64,000 bases of DNA from VAZQ01 sp035293945 (GCA_035293945.1 DATGLV010000034.1:1-64000); one strand, 5' to 3'. Counted from the stretch's first letter, positions 26,506 through 35,567 are shown. The notes: generated from the letters alone by a model not told the origin. Made by a program: numbers and translations.

Positions 26506-26897
26506 CGCGCATCTTGCTCATCGACGATGACGAAGCGGTGCGGCGGGCGACCGCCATCATGCTTGAGGCGCGCGGCTTCGAGGTTGTGACGGTCGACGGC
26601 GGTCAGCGCGGTATCGAGACCATCAAGGCGGCGCCCTTCGACGTCGTCATCGTTGATCTCTTCATGCCCGATATGGACGGCTTGGCCACGACTCGAGCGA
26701 TCCGCGAGCTCAGCCCGCATACGCCTATCATCGCGGTCTCGGGGTTCATGTTCCACGGCCGCTGCCCCAGCATGCCGGATTTTCATCCGATGGCGGCCGA
26801 GGCCGGGGCGATCGCAGCGCTCTACAAGCCGCTGCGTGCCAACGAATTGGTGCAGGCCATCGAGGACGCGATGCGGGCTGCCGAAAGGTGCAGCTGA
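26502..26897 (+). CDS. Single-domain response regulator (receiver protein)
   Basis: A 131-residue stand-alone receiver domain. It begins MTRILLIDDDEAVRRA with the acidic pair, has the phospho-acceptor Asp in VVIVDLFMPDMDG, a conserved Ser in IIAVSGFM, and the KP lysine in LYKPLRANELV. It has no output domain, so it acts as a phosphate relay or by protein contacts. The upstream hybrid kinase is an obvious candidate partner. An insertion FMFHGRCPSMPDFHPMAAEAG before the KP motif is slightly longer than usual. Confidence 0.88.
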   Translation: MTRILLIDDDEAVRRATAIMLEARGFEVVTVDGGQRGIETIKAAPFDVVIVDLFMPDMDGLATTRAIRELSPHTPIIAVSGFMFHGRCPSMPDFHPMAAEAGAIAALYKPLRANELVQAIEDAMRAAERCS

Positions 26898-27079
26898 GCC
26901 CAGGGCCCGTCGTGCCGGCTTTCCGAACTTGGCGAAAGAGCTTCAATGCCTGACTTCTGGGGGCGCTGAAAGCTTGATATCTTGCGGAAACGCTGTCGAA
27001 AGCGCGGTGCCTGGCCTTTCCTGTCACGATCTATTCCCGAACCGGAAGGTGCCGCTCTTAGCGACGAGGCCCGAAGACG

Positions 27080-28216
27080 GTGAAGCGCAAGATTTCAGCC
27101 ATCATGGCGGCCGACATCGCCGGCTACAGCAGGCTCGTCGCCGAGGACGAGGAGGAAACGCTGCGCCGGCTGGACATGTACCAACCCGTGCTTAAAGACC
27201 TCGTCGCGCGTTGGGGCGGCCGCATATTCAACACCGCCGGGGATGCGGCACTGGCGGAGTTTCCGAGCTCGGTCGATGCTGTGCGCTGCGCGGTGGATAT
27301 CCAGGAGAGCATCCGGCCGCGAAATCTTGCCTATCCGCCAAGCCGTCGAATGTCTTATCGGATCGGCATCACGGTTGCGGACGTCGTCGAGCGCGACGGC
27401 GACCTATTAGGTGATGGCGTCAACATCGCTTCCCGCCTGGGCGGTCTCGCCGCGCCCGGGGGCATCTGCGTGTCACGCGCGGTCTACGAGCAGGTCGCCA
27501 ACAAGCTGGCGGTCAAATTCGATGATCTCGGCCAGCAGCAAGTGAAGAACATTCCCAATGCAGTGCATGCGTACAGCATTTGCCCGCCACGCTCGGCCGG
27601 AGATACCCCGGTCGGAAGCGGCTTGGTGCGCCCGGCAAGGCGCTGGTGGCTATCCGCCACGGCCGTCGCCGGCGCGGTGGCAGCCGCCGCCATCGTGCTG
27701 ATGGTCGAATCGCACGGCTTGCGACCAGGTTCGTCGCTCGCTTCCGCGCCGACCCGAACCACGAACCCGGAGGGGGCGTCGGCCTTCGATGAAGCCAAGG
27801 TCCGAGCCCTTGCCGCGAGCCAGGCCATTCCGCTGCCGCCCAGCCTCAAGGTCCTGACCCCGACTTCTGCCGTGCCGCCGGCACTTGCCAGCTATCTCGG
27901 CGCCTGGGGCGGAGATCAAGGATGGAACGCCAATGGGCGCCGGGTGATCCTGGTTATCGAGAGCGTAGATGAATCCGGAACCGCGCTCGGGATATTCGCC
28001 GTGGGGCCGCCCCCCGACAATCCCAATGGTGACCGCCGGGCCGCCCGCTACCGATCGGTAGCGGGATCGATCACCGAAGCGGGTCTCGTGTTCGAGTTGG
28101 CAGGCTCCAAATACACGTTCAAGAACACTGCCGACGGCCTGATGTGGGGGCGCTGGCAAACGCCGAATGAACGCAGCAATGTCGATCTGACTATTGCGCT
28201 CGAGCGGATCGATTAG
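27080..28216 (+). CDS. Class III adenylate/guanylate cyclase with membrane anchor and C-terminal domain
   Basis: A 378-residue protein. The N-terminal cyclase domain (about 1-175) has metal-binding Asp12 (ADIAGYSRL) and Asp55 (NTAGDAALAEF) and the transition-state Asn/Arg in GDGVNIASRL, so it should make cAMP (or cGMP). A membrane helix follows (about 193-212). The C-terminal domain (about 255-378) is strand-rich (SYLGAWGGDQGW and VFELAGSKYTF) and was not recognised. The GTG start fits the family N-terminus (KRKISAIMAADIAGYSRL). A Crp-type regulator follows after 23 nt, suggesting a local cAMP signalling unit. Confidence 0.88.
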   Translation: MKRKISAIMAADIAGYSRLVAEDEEETLRRLDMYQPVLKDLVARWGGRIFNTAGDAALAEFPSSVDAVRCAVDIQESIRPRNLAYPPSRRMSYRIGITVADVVERDGDLLGDGVNIASRLGGLAAPGGICVSRAVYEQVANKLAVKFDDLGQQQVKNIPNAVHAYSICPPRSAGDTPVGSGLVRPARRWWLSATAVAGAVAAAAIVLMVESHGLRPGSSLASAPTRTTNPEGASAFDEAKVRALAASQAIPLPPSLKVLTPTSAVPPALASYLGAWGGDQGWNANGRRVILVIESVDESGTALGIFAVGPPPDNPNGDRRAARYRSVAGSITEAGLVFELAGSKYTFKNTADGLMWGRWQTPNERSNVDLTIALERID

Positions 28217-28239
28217 ATGCACTTCGGGCAGAGCCCTTC

Positions 28240-28911
28240 ATGACGCGTCGGCCGTCTTCGCTCTTGGCGCTGCCGGCGGATTTCGCCGCCCGGCTGTTCG
28301 GGCATGCCGAGACGATCGTACTTCCGCGCAACCAAGCACTGTTTCGCGCCGGCGATCCCGGTGACGGCTGCTATCGGGTCATTGACGGCCTTCTGAAGGT
28401 GACGGCCGAGGCGCCCTCGCAAAGGGAGCGCATCCTCGCTATCCACGGGCCCGGCGCACTGGTCGGCGAGCTCTCGTTGATCGACGGAGCGCCGCGGTCA
28501 GCGACCGTCACTGCTATCAGGGAGGCGCGGCTGAGCTTCGTTCCGCGCGCGACCTTCGAAGCCTTCGCGGAAGCGAACCCGGAAATCTATCGGCACATTT
28601 CCGCCTTGCTGGCACGCCACCTCCGCAACAACAACGACGCCCTGGTGGCGACGAGCTTTCTCTCAGTCAAAGGCCGCGCCGCGCGGGCGCTGTTGAGCCT
28701 TGCGGATGCCTTCGGGGAGGACGTCGGCTCCGGGCGCATCCTCATCCATCAGAAGGTCAGCCAGGCAGACCTCGCCGCAATGGCGGGAATTGCCCGGGAG
28801 AATCTGAGCCGCCTGCTGCAGGAATGGATGCGCAACAAGTTGATCAAGCGTCTCGCCAGCTACTACTGCTTGGAGAACAAGGCCGCCCTCGAGCGCGAAG
28901 CGGATTCTTGA
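28240..28911 (+). CDS. Crp/Fnr-family transcriptional regulator (Crp-like)
   Basis: A 223-residue regulator with a cyclic-nucleotide-binding domain and a C-terminal winged helix. The phosphate-binding cassette is intact (GELSLIDGAPRSATV with Glu77, Arg86 and Ser87), so it probably binds cAMP. There is no N-terminal cysteine cluster, which argues against an FNR-type iron-sulfur sensor. The recognition helix has Arg186-Glu187-Asn-Leu-Ser190-Arg191, the same spacing as the Arg180-Glu181-Arg185 contacts of E. coli CRP. It sits directly after the cyclase gene. TGTGA-N6-TCACA sites at 41230-41458 are possible targets. Confidence 0.9.
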   Translation: MTRRPSSLLALPADFAARLFGHAETIVLPRNQALFRAGDPGDGCYRVIDGLLKVTAEAPSQRERILAIHGPGALVGELSLIDGAPRSATVTAIREARLSFVPRATFEAFAEANPEIYRHISALLARHLRNNNDALVATSFLSVKGRAARALLSLADAFGEDVGSGRILIHQKVSQADLAAMAGIARENLSRLLQEWMRNKLIKRLASYYCLENKAALEREADS

Positions 28912-28947
28912 GGGCTTTCCTTTCCGTCAGCTCCCGCAGATCTCGAC

Positions 28948-29664
28948 TTACTGGCACACCGCGCGGGTCACGAACGTCTCGACGAAGCAGCCGCCATCAG
29001 CGGGCGAACGACCGGAAAGTAAAGCCCGGGCAGAACATGTCTGCGACGACTCGGTATCGAGGCTTCGCCCGGAGGCGAATCCCTTGCCGCGGCAGGTTGC
29101 ATCGGCGGCCGCACGGCAGTCGGGCGCGCCATTGGCCGCCGTGCCGCAGCGCTCATGCCCGGTCACCACATGGGTGTTTGGAAAACCGGCGATCGAGCCT
29201 GCCGCATCGCGGGCGGTATCGACCGCGTCCTTGGCGGCGCCGACCGCCCCCTTGGCGGCACCCGAGGTTTGGTTCCCCAGAACACCCAGCGCTTCACCCG
29301 CGCTCTTGAGCTGCGAGTTGAGCTTGGCGGCTGAATCACCGACGAAGTGGCCGAAGGCGTCGATGAAGCCAGGCCGATAACCGGGATCGGGCGGACTGCC
29401 TGCGGGCGGCGGTGCCGTGGTGCCGGCGGGTGAATCGGGCGGCGACGCGCCGGCTTCGCCTTTGTGCTCCTGCGCCCAGGCCGAGGGCGCCGCGAGAGAA
29501 AGCGCGACGCTCAGTGCGATCGCAGGCAGCGCAACTGCGAGAATTGCGGCAGGTTCACCGGGAGCCACCTCTCGGCCCGCGGGAGAGATTCCAAACATCG
29601 AGGTGCGCCCATAGGTTCGCGCAACTGCGCATCGAATGCATTGCCTGTACACCGATATCGTCAT
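28948..29664 (-). CDS. Secreted protein of unknown function, Cys-rich C-terminus
   Basis: A 238-residue protein with a hydrophobic export signal (ILAVALPAIALSVALSLAAPSAWA), then a Pro/Gly/Ser-rich stretch. A helical Ala-rich region follows (AKLNSQLKSAGEALGVL and AAKDAVDTARDAAG), and a C-terminal region has about seven cysteines. The helical region resembles surface or LEA-like repeats. No enzyme motif was seen. The start is uncertain: ATG 29598 lies in the same frame and also leaves a full signal peptide. It looks like a periplasmic protein stabilised by disulfides. Confidence 0.65.
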   Translation of the reverse strand: MTISVYRQCIRCAVARTYGRTSMFGISPAGREVAPGEPAAILAVALPAIALSVALSLAAPSAWAQEHKGEAGASPPDSPAGTTAPPPAGSPPDPGYRPGFIDAFGHFVGDSAAKLNSQLKSAGEALGVLGNQTSGAAKGAVGAAKDAVDTARDAAGSIAGFPNTHVVTGHERCGTAANGAPDCRAAADATCRGKGFASGRSLDTESSQTCSARALLSGRSPADGGCFVETFVTRAVCQ

Positions 29665-29751
29665 GCCCTGAAGCCACGCGCCACAAATTGCGGCTCACAG
29701 ATGGCGAAATTGAGGAACAGCAAAAATTGACGAACCGCCGGCGGAGCAGCA

Positions 29752-30333
29752 TCAGAGCAGATAAACGGCCGCCACGATGCCGCCGACCAGCGCGAGCGCC
29801 GCGAGCGATACCCAGAATCCCAGTCGTTTCTCGATGATCTCGCGGGCACTCGGGCCGTACTGCTTGAGCAGGAAAGCCTCGAAGAAGAAGCGCGCCCCGC
29901 GCGTCAACAATGACAATGCCACGAAGGCAAGGAAGTTGTAGCCCGCAAACCCTGCCGTGATGGTGACGAGCTTGTAGGGAATTGGCGTGAAGCCTTTGAT
30001 CAAGATGATCCAGTTTCCGTATTCCGCAAAGCCTTGCCGGACGGTCTCGATCTTGTCTCCATAATGCCAAACCCGCACGATCCACTGGCCCACCGAATCG
30101 TAAAGCAAGGCACCGATGAGGTAGCCGAGCACGCCACCCGCGACCGACCCCAAGGTAGAGATGCCCGCGTAGCGCCAGCAGCGATCTGGCCGCGACAGCG
30201 CCATCGGGATCAGCATGATGTCGGGTGGCACCGGGAAGAAGGAGCTTTCCGCGAACGCCACCGCCCCCAAGACCCAGTCCGCGTAGGGCTTGCCGGCGGC
30301 TTCGATGCACCACTTGTAAATACGATGAAGCAT
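29752..30333 (-). CDS. YqaA/DedA-type (VTT domain) membrane protein
   Basis: A 193-residue inner-membrane protein of the YqaA branch of the DedA/SNARE-associated (VTT) superfamily. Visible are the amphipathic FAESSFFPVPPDIMLIPMAL segment, TLGSVAGGVLGYLIGALLYD, and the FTPIPYKLVTITAGFAGYNF motif typical of YqaA. Family members are linked to lipid flipping and membrane homeostasis; the function of this one is unproven. The stop-to-start gaps on both sides suggest a single-gene transcript. Confidence 0.88.
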   Translation of the reverse strand: MLHRIYKWCIEAAGKPYADWVLGAVAFAESSFFPVPPDIMLIPMALSRPDRCWRYAGISTLGSVAGGVLGYLIGALLYDSVGQWIVRVWHYGDKIETVRQGFAEYGNWIILIKGFTPIPYKLVTITAGFAGYNFLAFVALSLLTRGARFFFEAFLLKQYGPSAREIIEKRLGFWVSLAALALVGGIVAAVYLL

Positions 30334-30346
30334 GGCGGGTTGCTTA

Positions 30347-30396
30347 GCGCATGTTCCGGAAAAGTGGAAACTGGTTCTCCGAAAAAGAACATGCGC
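30347..30396. repeat. Palindromic intergenic repeat (rhizobial type)
   Basis: Perfect 10-bp arms GCGCATGTTC (30347-30356) and GAACATGCGC (30387-30396) enclose CGGAAAAGTGGAAACTGG and TTCTCCGAAAAA. This matches my recollection of an abundant palindrome in Bradyrhizobium and relatives (GCATG, GAAAAGTGG, AACCGGTTTTCCGAAAAG, CATGC). It lies just upstream of the YqaA start. Confidence 0.75.
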
Positions 30397-30410
30397 AAAC
30401 GTAAAAGTGG

Positions 30411-30451
30411 AGCATGTCCGCGAAAAGGGGAAACCGGTTTTGCGATAATGA
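30411..30451. repeat. Degenerate second copy of the palindromic repeat
   Basis: AGCATGTCCGCGAAAAGGGG followed by AAACCGGTTTTGCGATAATG repeats the left arm and core of the element at 30347-30396, without a good right arm. The spacing suggests two tandem insertions or a partial duplication. Confidence 0.6.
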
Positions 30452-30524
30452 GACCCGCGCAGCCAAAATTGGCGGACGACTCACAGTCTCAATTTGCCCG
30501 CAATCTTGTTTTGCGAGTGAAGCG

Positions 30525-30941
30525 TCAGCGACTCTTGCGCACGCGCCTGCTCTCAAGCGCCACGACCTTGCGTCGACCCGGCGGCTCGGCGACCTGCTTG
30601 GATACCGGCTTTGCCAATTGCTTTCCGCCCGTCTTCGGCAGCTTCTCGGCGATGCCGAACACGTGCTCGCGCTGCCGCATCTCGGCCCAGACCTGGCGCG
30701 GCTCAATGCCGGTCGACGCCCAGACCACGACCAGGTTGTAGACCAGATCGGCACTTTCCTTGATGACGGCGTCCGGATTTTCCCCGAGCGCGTCGACTCC
30801 CACTTCGATCGCCTCTTCCACCAGCTTCTTGACCATCTTGGCTCGACCGGAATGGAACAGGCGCGCTGTACGCGACCTCGCCGGATCGCCGCTTCGCGCG
30901 GCGAGCACCGACTGGTACAGGCGGTCGATCGAATCAGTCAT
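30525..30941 (-). CDS. hisE: Phosphoribosyl-ATP pyrophosphatase (HisE-like)
   Basis: A 138-residue MazG-fold protein of the HisE type, which hydrolyses phosphoribosyl-ATP in histidine synthesis. The core (about 1-95) includes KMVKKLVEEAIEVGVDALGE and VIKESADLVYNLVVVW with the expected metal-binding acidic residues. A basic tail of about 45 residues follows (rich in Lys, Arg and Pro), absent from the roughly 107-residue canonical enzyme. No other his gene is nearby, so a nucleotide house-cleaning role is an alternative. ATG 30941 was preferred over an upstream TTG at 30968. Confidence 0.75.
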   Translation of the reverse strand: MTDSIDRLYQSVLAARSGDPARSRTARLFHSGRAKMVKKLVEEAIEVGVDALGENPDAVIKESADLVYNLVVVWASTGIEPRQVWAEMRQREHVFGIAEKLPKTGGKQLAKPVSKQVAEPPGRRKVVALESRRVRKSR

Positions 30942-31077
30942 GCGCCGACCATAGCGTGGTCTGGTCAAGATTGCGTTAGGACCTGTTCAGTTGCCGAGGT
31001 TGCGGCCAGAAACGAGGCCGGACGGCTAACGGCGGTTTAAAGGTCGGAGATGTCACACAAACCGCATCAACCCCGAC

Positions 31078-34000
31078 TCACTCCTCGGCCGTCAGCAGCG
31101 ATGCGTTGCCGCCGGCTGCCGCTGTGTTGTTGGTCACGACCTGCTCGGCCGCGAAACGTCGCAGGTAGTTTGGTCCCCCGGCTTTCGGCCCAGTCCCGGA
31201 CAGTCCGCCGCCACCGAACGGCTGCGTGCCCACCACGGCGCCGATCATGTTGCGGTTTATATAGACATTTCCGTGCGGGAGGCGCGCCGCGATGTGGTTC
31301 GCCGTGTTGTCAATGCGGGAATGTATGCCGAGCGTTAGCCCATAGCGGTTGCGGGCGATGCCCTCGAGGAGCTCCTCGAGCGCGTCGGCCCGCCAGCGCA
31401 CCACATGCAAGATCGGCCCGAACACCTCCTCGGTCAGATCACCTGCGCGCGCAAGCTCGATGACCGCCGGCCCCACAAATGTTCCGCCCGAGGGAAGCTC
31501 TTCACGGCGGTAGCGTACCCGCGCCTGCGCTGGCGGCTCTGCGAGCCAGCGGTCGAGCCGCGCCTTGGCCTCGGCATCGATGATCGGCCCCACATGGGTG
31601 GACGGATCGCGCGGATCGCCGACCTTGAGCTCGCGCGCCGCGCCCTCGATCATCGTCAGAACGCGATCGGCCACGTCTTCCTGCACACACAAGAGACGCA
31701 GTGCCGAACAGCGTTGACCGGCGGAGCGGAAGGTCGAGGCCACAACGTCGTCGGTGACCTGTTCTGGCAGAGCGGTGGCATCGACGATCATCGCATTGAT
31801 GCCGCCGGTCTCGGCGATGAGCGGAACAATCGGCGCGTTCTTGGCGGCGAGATCACGATTGATGAGGCGCGCGACTTCCGTCGAGCCCGTGAAAGCAACC
31901 CCGGCAGCCCGCGGATCGCCCGTCAGCGCCGCTCCCACCTTTCCGTCGCCGGGCACCAGATGCAGAACGCTTTGTGGCACCCCGGCCGCGTGCAGGATGC
32001 GCACGGCCTCGGCGGCGATGAGCGGCGTCTGCTCGGCCGGCTTGGCCACGACCGCATTGCCGGCAACAAGCGAGGAGGCGACCTGGCCGAGAAAGATCGA
32101 CAGCGGGAAGTTCCACGGGCTGATGCAAACAAATACACCGCGCCCGCGATAGCGCAGCAGGTTGCTCTCGCCGGTCGGACCCGGCATTGGCTGCGGCGCC
32201 AGTCCATGCCGGGCCTCAGCCGCATAATAGCGGCAGAAATCAATCGCCTCACGCAGCTCCGCCACTGCGTCGTCGAGCGTCTTGCCGCCCTCCCTTTGCA
32301 AGAGAGACAACAGGACGCCCCGCCGCGCTTCCAAGAGATCGGCGGCACGCTCGAGCGCCGCCGCACGCTGGTTCACGGGCGTTGCAGCCCAGCGGGCGAA
32401 GCCCGCTTCGGCTGCCGCCATGGCGGCAGATGCGATCGCGGCATCGCTTTCGACGACCTCGCCCACACGGCGGCCGTCGATGGGCGAGTTGACCGCACGG
32501 CTTCGCCCCGCCAGCACTACCCCGTCAACCAGCGGCGCCGCCGCGATGTCAGCGGCCGCAGATTGCGCGATCTCCGCCAGCAGCGCTGCGAGCGCCGCCC
32601 CATCACCAAACTCCACCCCGCCCGAGTTCCGCCGCGCCGGCGCATAGAGGTCGCGCGGCAGGGGAATCTTCGGATGGCGGGCTCGCGCGGCCGTCCCAAT
32701 AGCGTTCTGCGGGCGCTGAAGGATCGTCGCGATGGGCACACGTGTGTCGGCCGCGACCGACACGAAGGAGGAGTTGGCGCCGTTTTCAAGCAGACGACGC
32801 ACCAGATAGGCGAGGAGATCGCGGTGACCACCGACTGGCGCATAGACGCGGCAGGAAGCCTGCGGCAGCTCGGCCCGCAAAACTTCGTAGAGGACTTCGC
32901 CCATGCCGTGCAGGCGCTGGAACTCATAATCCGCAACCCCGCCGGCCTCCTCGATCACGCTCGCGACGGTGAGGGCATTATGGGTGGCAAATTGCGGGAA
33001 CAGGTGCGGCCGCGCCGCCAGGAGGCGCTGTGCCGAGATCAGGTAACTGAGATCGGTCATCGCCTTACGGGTGAAGACCGGATAATCGGCAAGACCACGC
33101 TCCTGGGCGCGCTTGATCTCGGTGTCCCAGTAAGCACCCTTGACCAGCCGCACCATGAGACGTCGCGACTGCGCCTTGGCGGCTTCGACCAGCCAATCGA
33201 TCACCGCTGTGGCGCGCTTCTGGTAAGCCTGAACCGCCAAGCCGAAACCATCCCAGCCGCGCAGTCCACTGTCGGCGAGGACGGCGGCGATGACCTCGAG
33301 CGAGAGCTCGAGCCGATCCGCCTCCTCGGCATCGACCGTGAAATTGAGGTCATGCTGACGCGCCATACGGGCGAGCTCGATGACCCGCGGCACGAGTTCG
33401 GCGATGACGCGCGCACGGGATACCGGCTCGAACCGCGGATGCAGTGCCGACAGCTTGACCGAGATGCCGGGCCGATCCGGCAGCACCGAGTTGCCCGCGC
33501 TTGCCCCGATCGCATCGATTGCGGCCGCATAGGCGGAGAAATAGCGCGCCGCATCCGCCGCAGTGCGCGCGCCTTCGCCCAGCATGTCAAAGGAATGGCG
33601 CTGGCGAGAGCCGGCGGCCCGCCGCAGCGCCTCCTCGATGGTCTGGCCGAGAACGAAATGCGAGCCCAAGAGCCGCATCGCCTCACGCGTCGCCGCGCGC
33701 ACGACCGGCAGCCCCAGACGCCGCATGAGGCCTTCGAGAATCGTTTCCGGGGTCTCGCCCGGATGAATGATGCGGGCAGTAATCCCGAGCGTCCAGGCGG
33801 AAGCCGAGACCAGGAGCGCGTGAGACTTCAGCTCCGATGACGACCAATCGCCGGTCGCGAGCTTGTCCTCGATCAGGCGGTCGGCGGTTGCCGCATCCGG
33901 CACCCGCAGCAGCGCCTCCGCCAATACCATGAGGGCAAGTCCCTCCTTGGTGGACAGCGAATAGGCGTGCAGGAAGTCCTCAATACCGCCGAAACCGCCG

Positions 34001-34203
34001 GTGTGACTGCGGATCGCTTCGATCAGATGAGTGGCGAGCCGATCGATGCGTGCCTCAGCGGCACCCGTCCGCGCCGGCCGCGCCAGCCAGCGGGACGCGA
34101 TCTCCTCATCGGGCGCCGCATAGGGCGCATTGAAGGCGGGCATGCTGAACAGAGGTTCAGAATTGGTCCCAGACGCTCGGCGCGAGAGCGCGTCCATGCT
34201 CAT
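31078..34203 (-). CDS. putA: Bifunctional proline dehydrogenase / glutamate-semialdehyde dehydrogenase
   Basis: Oxidises proline to glutamate in two steps: FAD-linked proline dehydrogenase, then NAD-dependent aldehyde dehydrogenase with substrate channelling. The 1041-residue protein has the dehydrogenase barrel (about 150-470, with RLVKGAYWDTEIKRAQERG) and the aldehyde dehydrogenase domain (about 530-1000, with CISPWNFPLSIFLGQ and the catalytic Cys in SAGQRCSALRLL). It lacks the N-terminal ribbon-helix-helix domain, so it is the minimalist form and not an autorepressor. ATG 34203 has GGAGGA upstream; ATG 34197 is an alternative. No lrp-type regulator is divergent from it; the divergent neighbour is a binding protein. 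Confidence 0.95.
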   Translation of the reverse strand: MSMDALSRRASGTNSEPLFSMPAFNAPYAAPDEEIASRWLARPARTGAAEARIDRLATHLIEAIRSHTGGFGGIEDFLHAYSLSTKEGLALMVLAEALLRVPDAATADRLIEDKLATGDWSSSELKSHALLVSASAWTLGITARIIHPGETPETILEGLMRRLGLPVVRAATREAMRLLGSHFVLGQTIEEALRRAAGSRQRHSFDMLGEGARTAADAARYFSAYAAAIDAIGASAGNSVLPDRPGISVKLSALHPRFEPVSRARVIAELVPRVIELARMARQHDLNFTVDAEEADRLELSLEVIAAVLADSGLRGWDGFGLAVQAYQKRATAVIDWLVEAAKAQSRRLMVRLVKGAYWDTEIKRAQERGLADYPVFTRKAMTDLSYLISAQRLLAARPHLFPQFATHNALTVASVIEEAGGVADYEFQRLHGMGEVLYEVLRAELPQASCRVYAPVGGHRDLLAYLVRRLLENGANSSFVSVAADTRVPIATILQRPQNAIGTAARARHPKIPLPRDLYAPARRNSGGVEFGDGAALAALLAEIAQSAAADIAAAPLVDGVVLAGRSRAVNSPIDGRRVGEVVESDAAIASAAMAAAEAGFARWAATPVNQRAAALERAADLLEARRGVLLSLLQREGGKTLDDAVAELREAIDFCRYYAAEARHGLAPQPMPGPTGESNLLRYRGRGVFVCISPWNFPLSIFLGQVASSLVAGNAVVAKPAEQTPLIAAEAVRILHAAGVPQSVLHLVPGDGKVGAALTGDPRAAGVAFTGSTEVARLINRDLAAKNAPIVPLIAETGGINAMIVDATALPEQVTDDVVASTFRSAGQRCSALRLLCVQEDVADRVLTMIEGAARELKVGDPRDPSTHVGPIIDAEAKARLDRWLAEPPAQARVRYRREELPSGGTFVGPAVIELARAGDLTEEVFGPILHVVRWRADALEELLEGIARNRYGLTLGIHSRIDNTANHIAARLPHGNVYINRNMIGAVVGTQPFGGGGLSGTGPKAGGPNYLRRFAAEQVVTNNTAAAGGNASLLTAEE

Positions 34204-34407
34204 GCGGTCCTCCGAAGGGCGGCCGCGCAATTGACCAATGTTAAGGCAAAAGCCTTCATTGCAAAATCGAGGGAAGCGACAAACGTTCGCAATTCCGTGA
34301 TTGCCGGCGCGTACCGTAAGTTCTTCTCTTGCGCTTGTGGCCGCGCTGTTCTTTGGTGCCGGGGCCTGAGACGCCGCGCCAGAAGCGAAACCCGGGAGCG
34401 GAACGCA

Positions 34408-35451
34408 ATGGGAGCACGTCCGCGCATGGCCCTCCGCAGCGCCCTCGCCCGGATCGGGACGATTGCGGTCGCGGCGGCCGTCTTCCTGGCCGACGCCGCA
34501 CAGGCACAGACCAGCCTTAAGCTTTCGCTCGACCAGCCGCTCGATGGGATAGCCGGTTTCTTCCTCATGCCGGAGGATCGCGGCTATTATCGCGATGAAG
34601 GGCTCGATGTTGCGGTCGACGAAGGAGCAACCGCGCTGGAACCGATCACGCGCGTAGCATCAGGCGGCCACGAGCTCGGCTTCGCCGACATCAACGCGCT
34701 CATACGCTATCGCGACCAAAACCCTGCCGCGCCCGTCAAGGCGGTGTTCATGCTGTTCAATACGCCACCATTCGCAGTGGTTGGGCGCAAGAGCCGCGGC
34801 ATCACCAATCCTGAAAGTCTGGAGGACAAGAAGCTGGGTGGTTCGCCGTCCGGCGCCACCTACGAGCAATGGCCGATTTTTGCCAAGCTCAACGGCATCG
34901 ACCCCGCAAGGGTCACGATCGAGAAGATCGGCATTCCGGTGCGCGCCCCGATGCTCGCGGCCGGACAACTCGATGCCGTTCTTGGCTATTCGTTTCGGGT
35001 CTATGTCGATCTCAAGGATCGCGGCGTTCCGGCCGACGATGTGGTGCTGCTGCCGATGGCAGATTACGGGCTGAAGCTCTACGGCGGCGCCATCATCGTC
35101 AACAGCAAGTTCGCTGCCGAAAAACCCCAGGCAGTCGCCGGCTTCCTGCGTGCCTTCACAAGAGGCCTCAAGGAAGCAATTCGCAACCCGGGCGCCGCCG
35201 CCGATTCGGTGCTCAAGCGCGAAGATCTGGGCAGTCGGGCGGTCGAGCTTCAACGCCTGCGGATGGCGATCAGAGACAATATCGCCACCGGCGAAGTCCG
35301 CGGCAACGGCCTTGGCGCCATCGACGAAGCGAGGCTCGCGGACAGCTTCAATCAGATCGCGCTGACTTATGCGTTCAAGGCAAGACCGAGGGCCGCGGAC
35401 ATTTTTGACCCGGCATTCCTGCCCCCGGCGGCCGAGCGCAAGCTCAACTGA
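34408..35451 (+). CDS. ABC-transporter substrate-binding protein, NMT1/THI5-like
   Basis: A 347-residue periplasmic binding protein of the NMT1/SsuA-like family. It has a signal peptide ending in FLADAAQAQ, then LKLSLDQPLDGIAGFFLMPE, GYYRDEGLDVAVDEG and GGHELGFADINALI, the classic pattern of this family. Ligands range from pyrimidine precursors and taurine to nitrate-like compounds; none can be chosen here. GGGAGCG precedes ATG 34408. No permease or ATPase gene is adjacent, so it is an orphan or works with a distant system. Confidence 0.9.
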   Translation: MGARPRMALRSALARIGTIAVAAAVFLADAAQAQTSLKLSLDQPLDGIAGFFLMPEDRGYYRDEGLDVAVDEGATALEPITRVASGGHELGFADINALIRYRDQNPAAPVKAVFMLFNTPPFAVVGRKSRGITNPESLEDKKLGGSPSGATYEQWPIFAKLNGIDPARVTIEKIGIPVRAPMLAAGQLDAVLGYSFRVYVDLKDRGVPADDVVLLPMADYGLKLYGGAIIVNSKFAAEKPQAVAGFLRAFTRGLKEAIRNPGAAADSVLKREDLGSRAVELQRLRMAIRDNIATGEVRGNGLGAIDEARLADSFNQIALTYAFKARPRAADIFDPAFLPPAAERKLN

Positions 35452-35567
35452 CGGACATGCCGGAAGATTCGGCGGAGTAGATCAGGGTTCTGTTTCCGAC
35501 GCTTGAAGCGCTAAGCTGTTTCCCTGACGGGCGTAGCACTTGCTGCGCCGTCGGCAGCCTGCCGGCC

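Noticed and set aside
31405..33840. An 811-codon open frame on the plus strand
   Set aside because: It is antisense to putA throughout, Arg-rich, and has no domain. High GC content produces long shadow frames opposite real genes.
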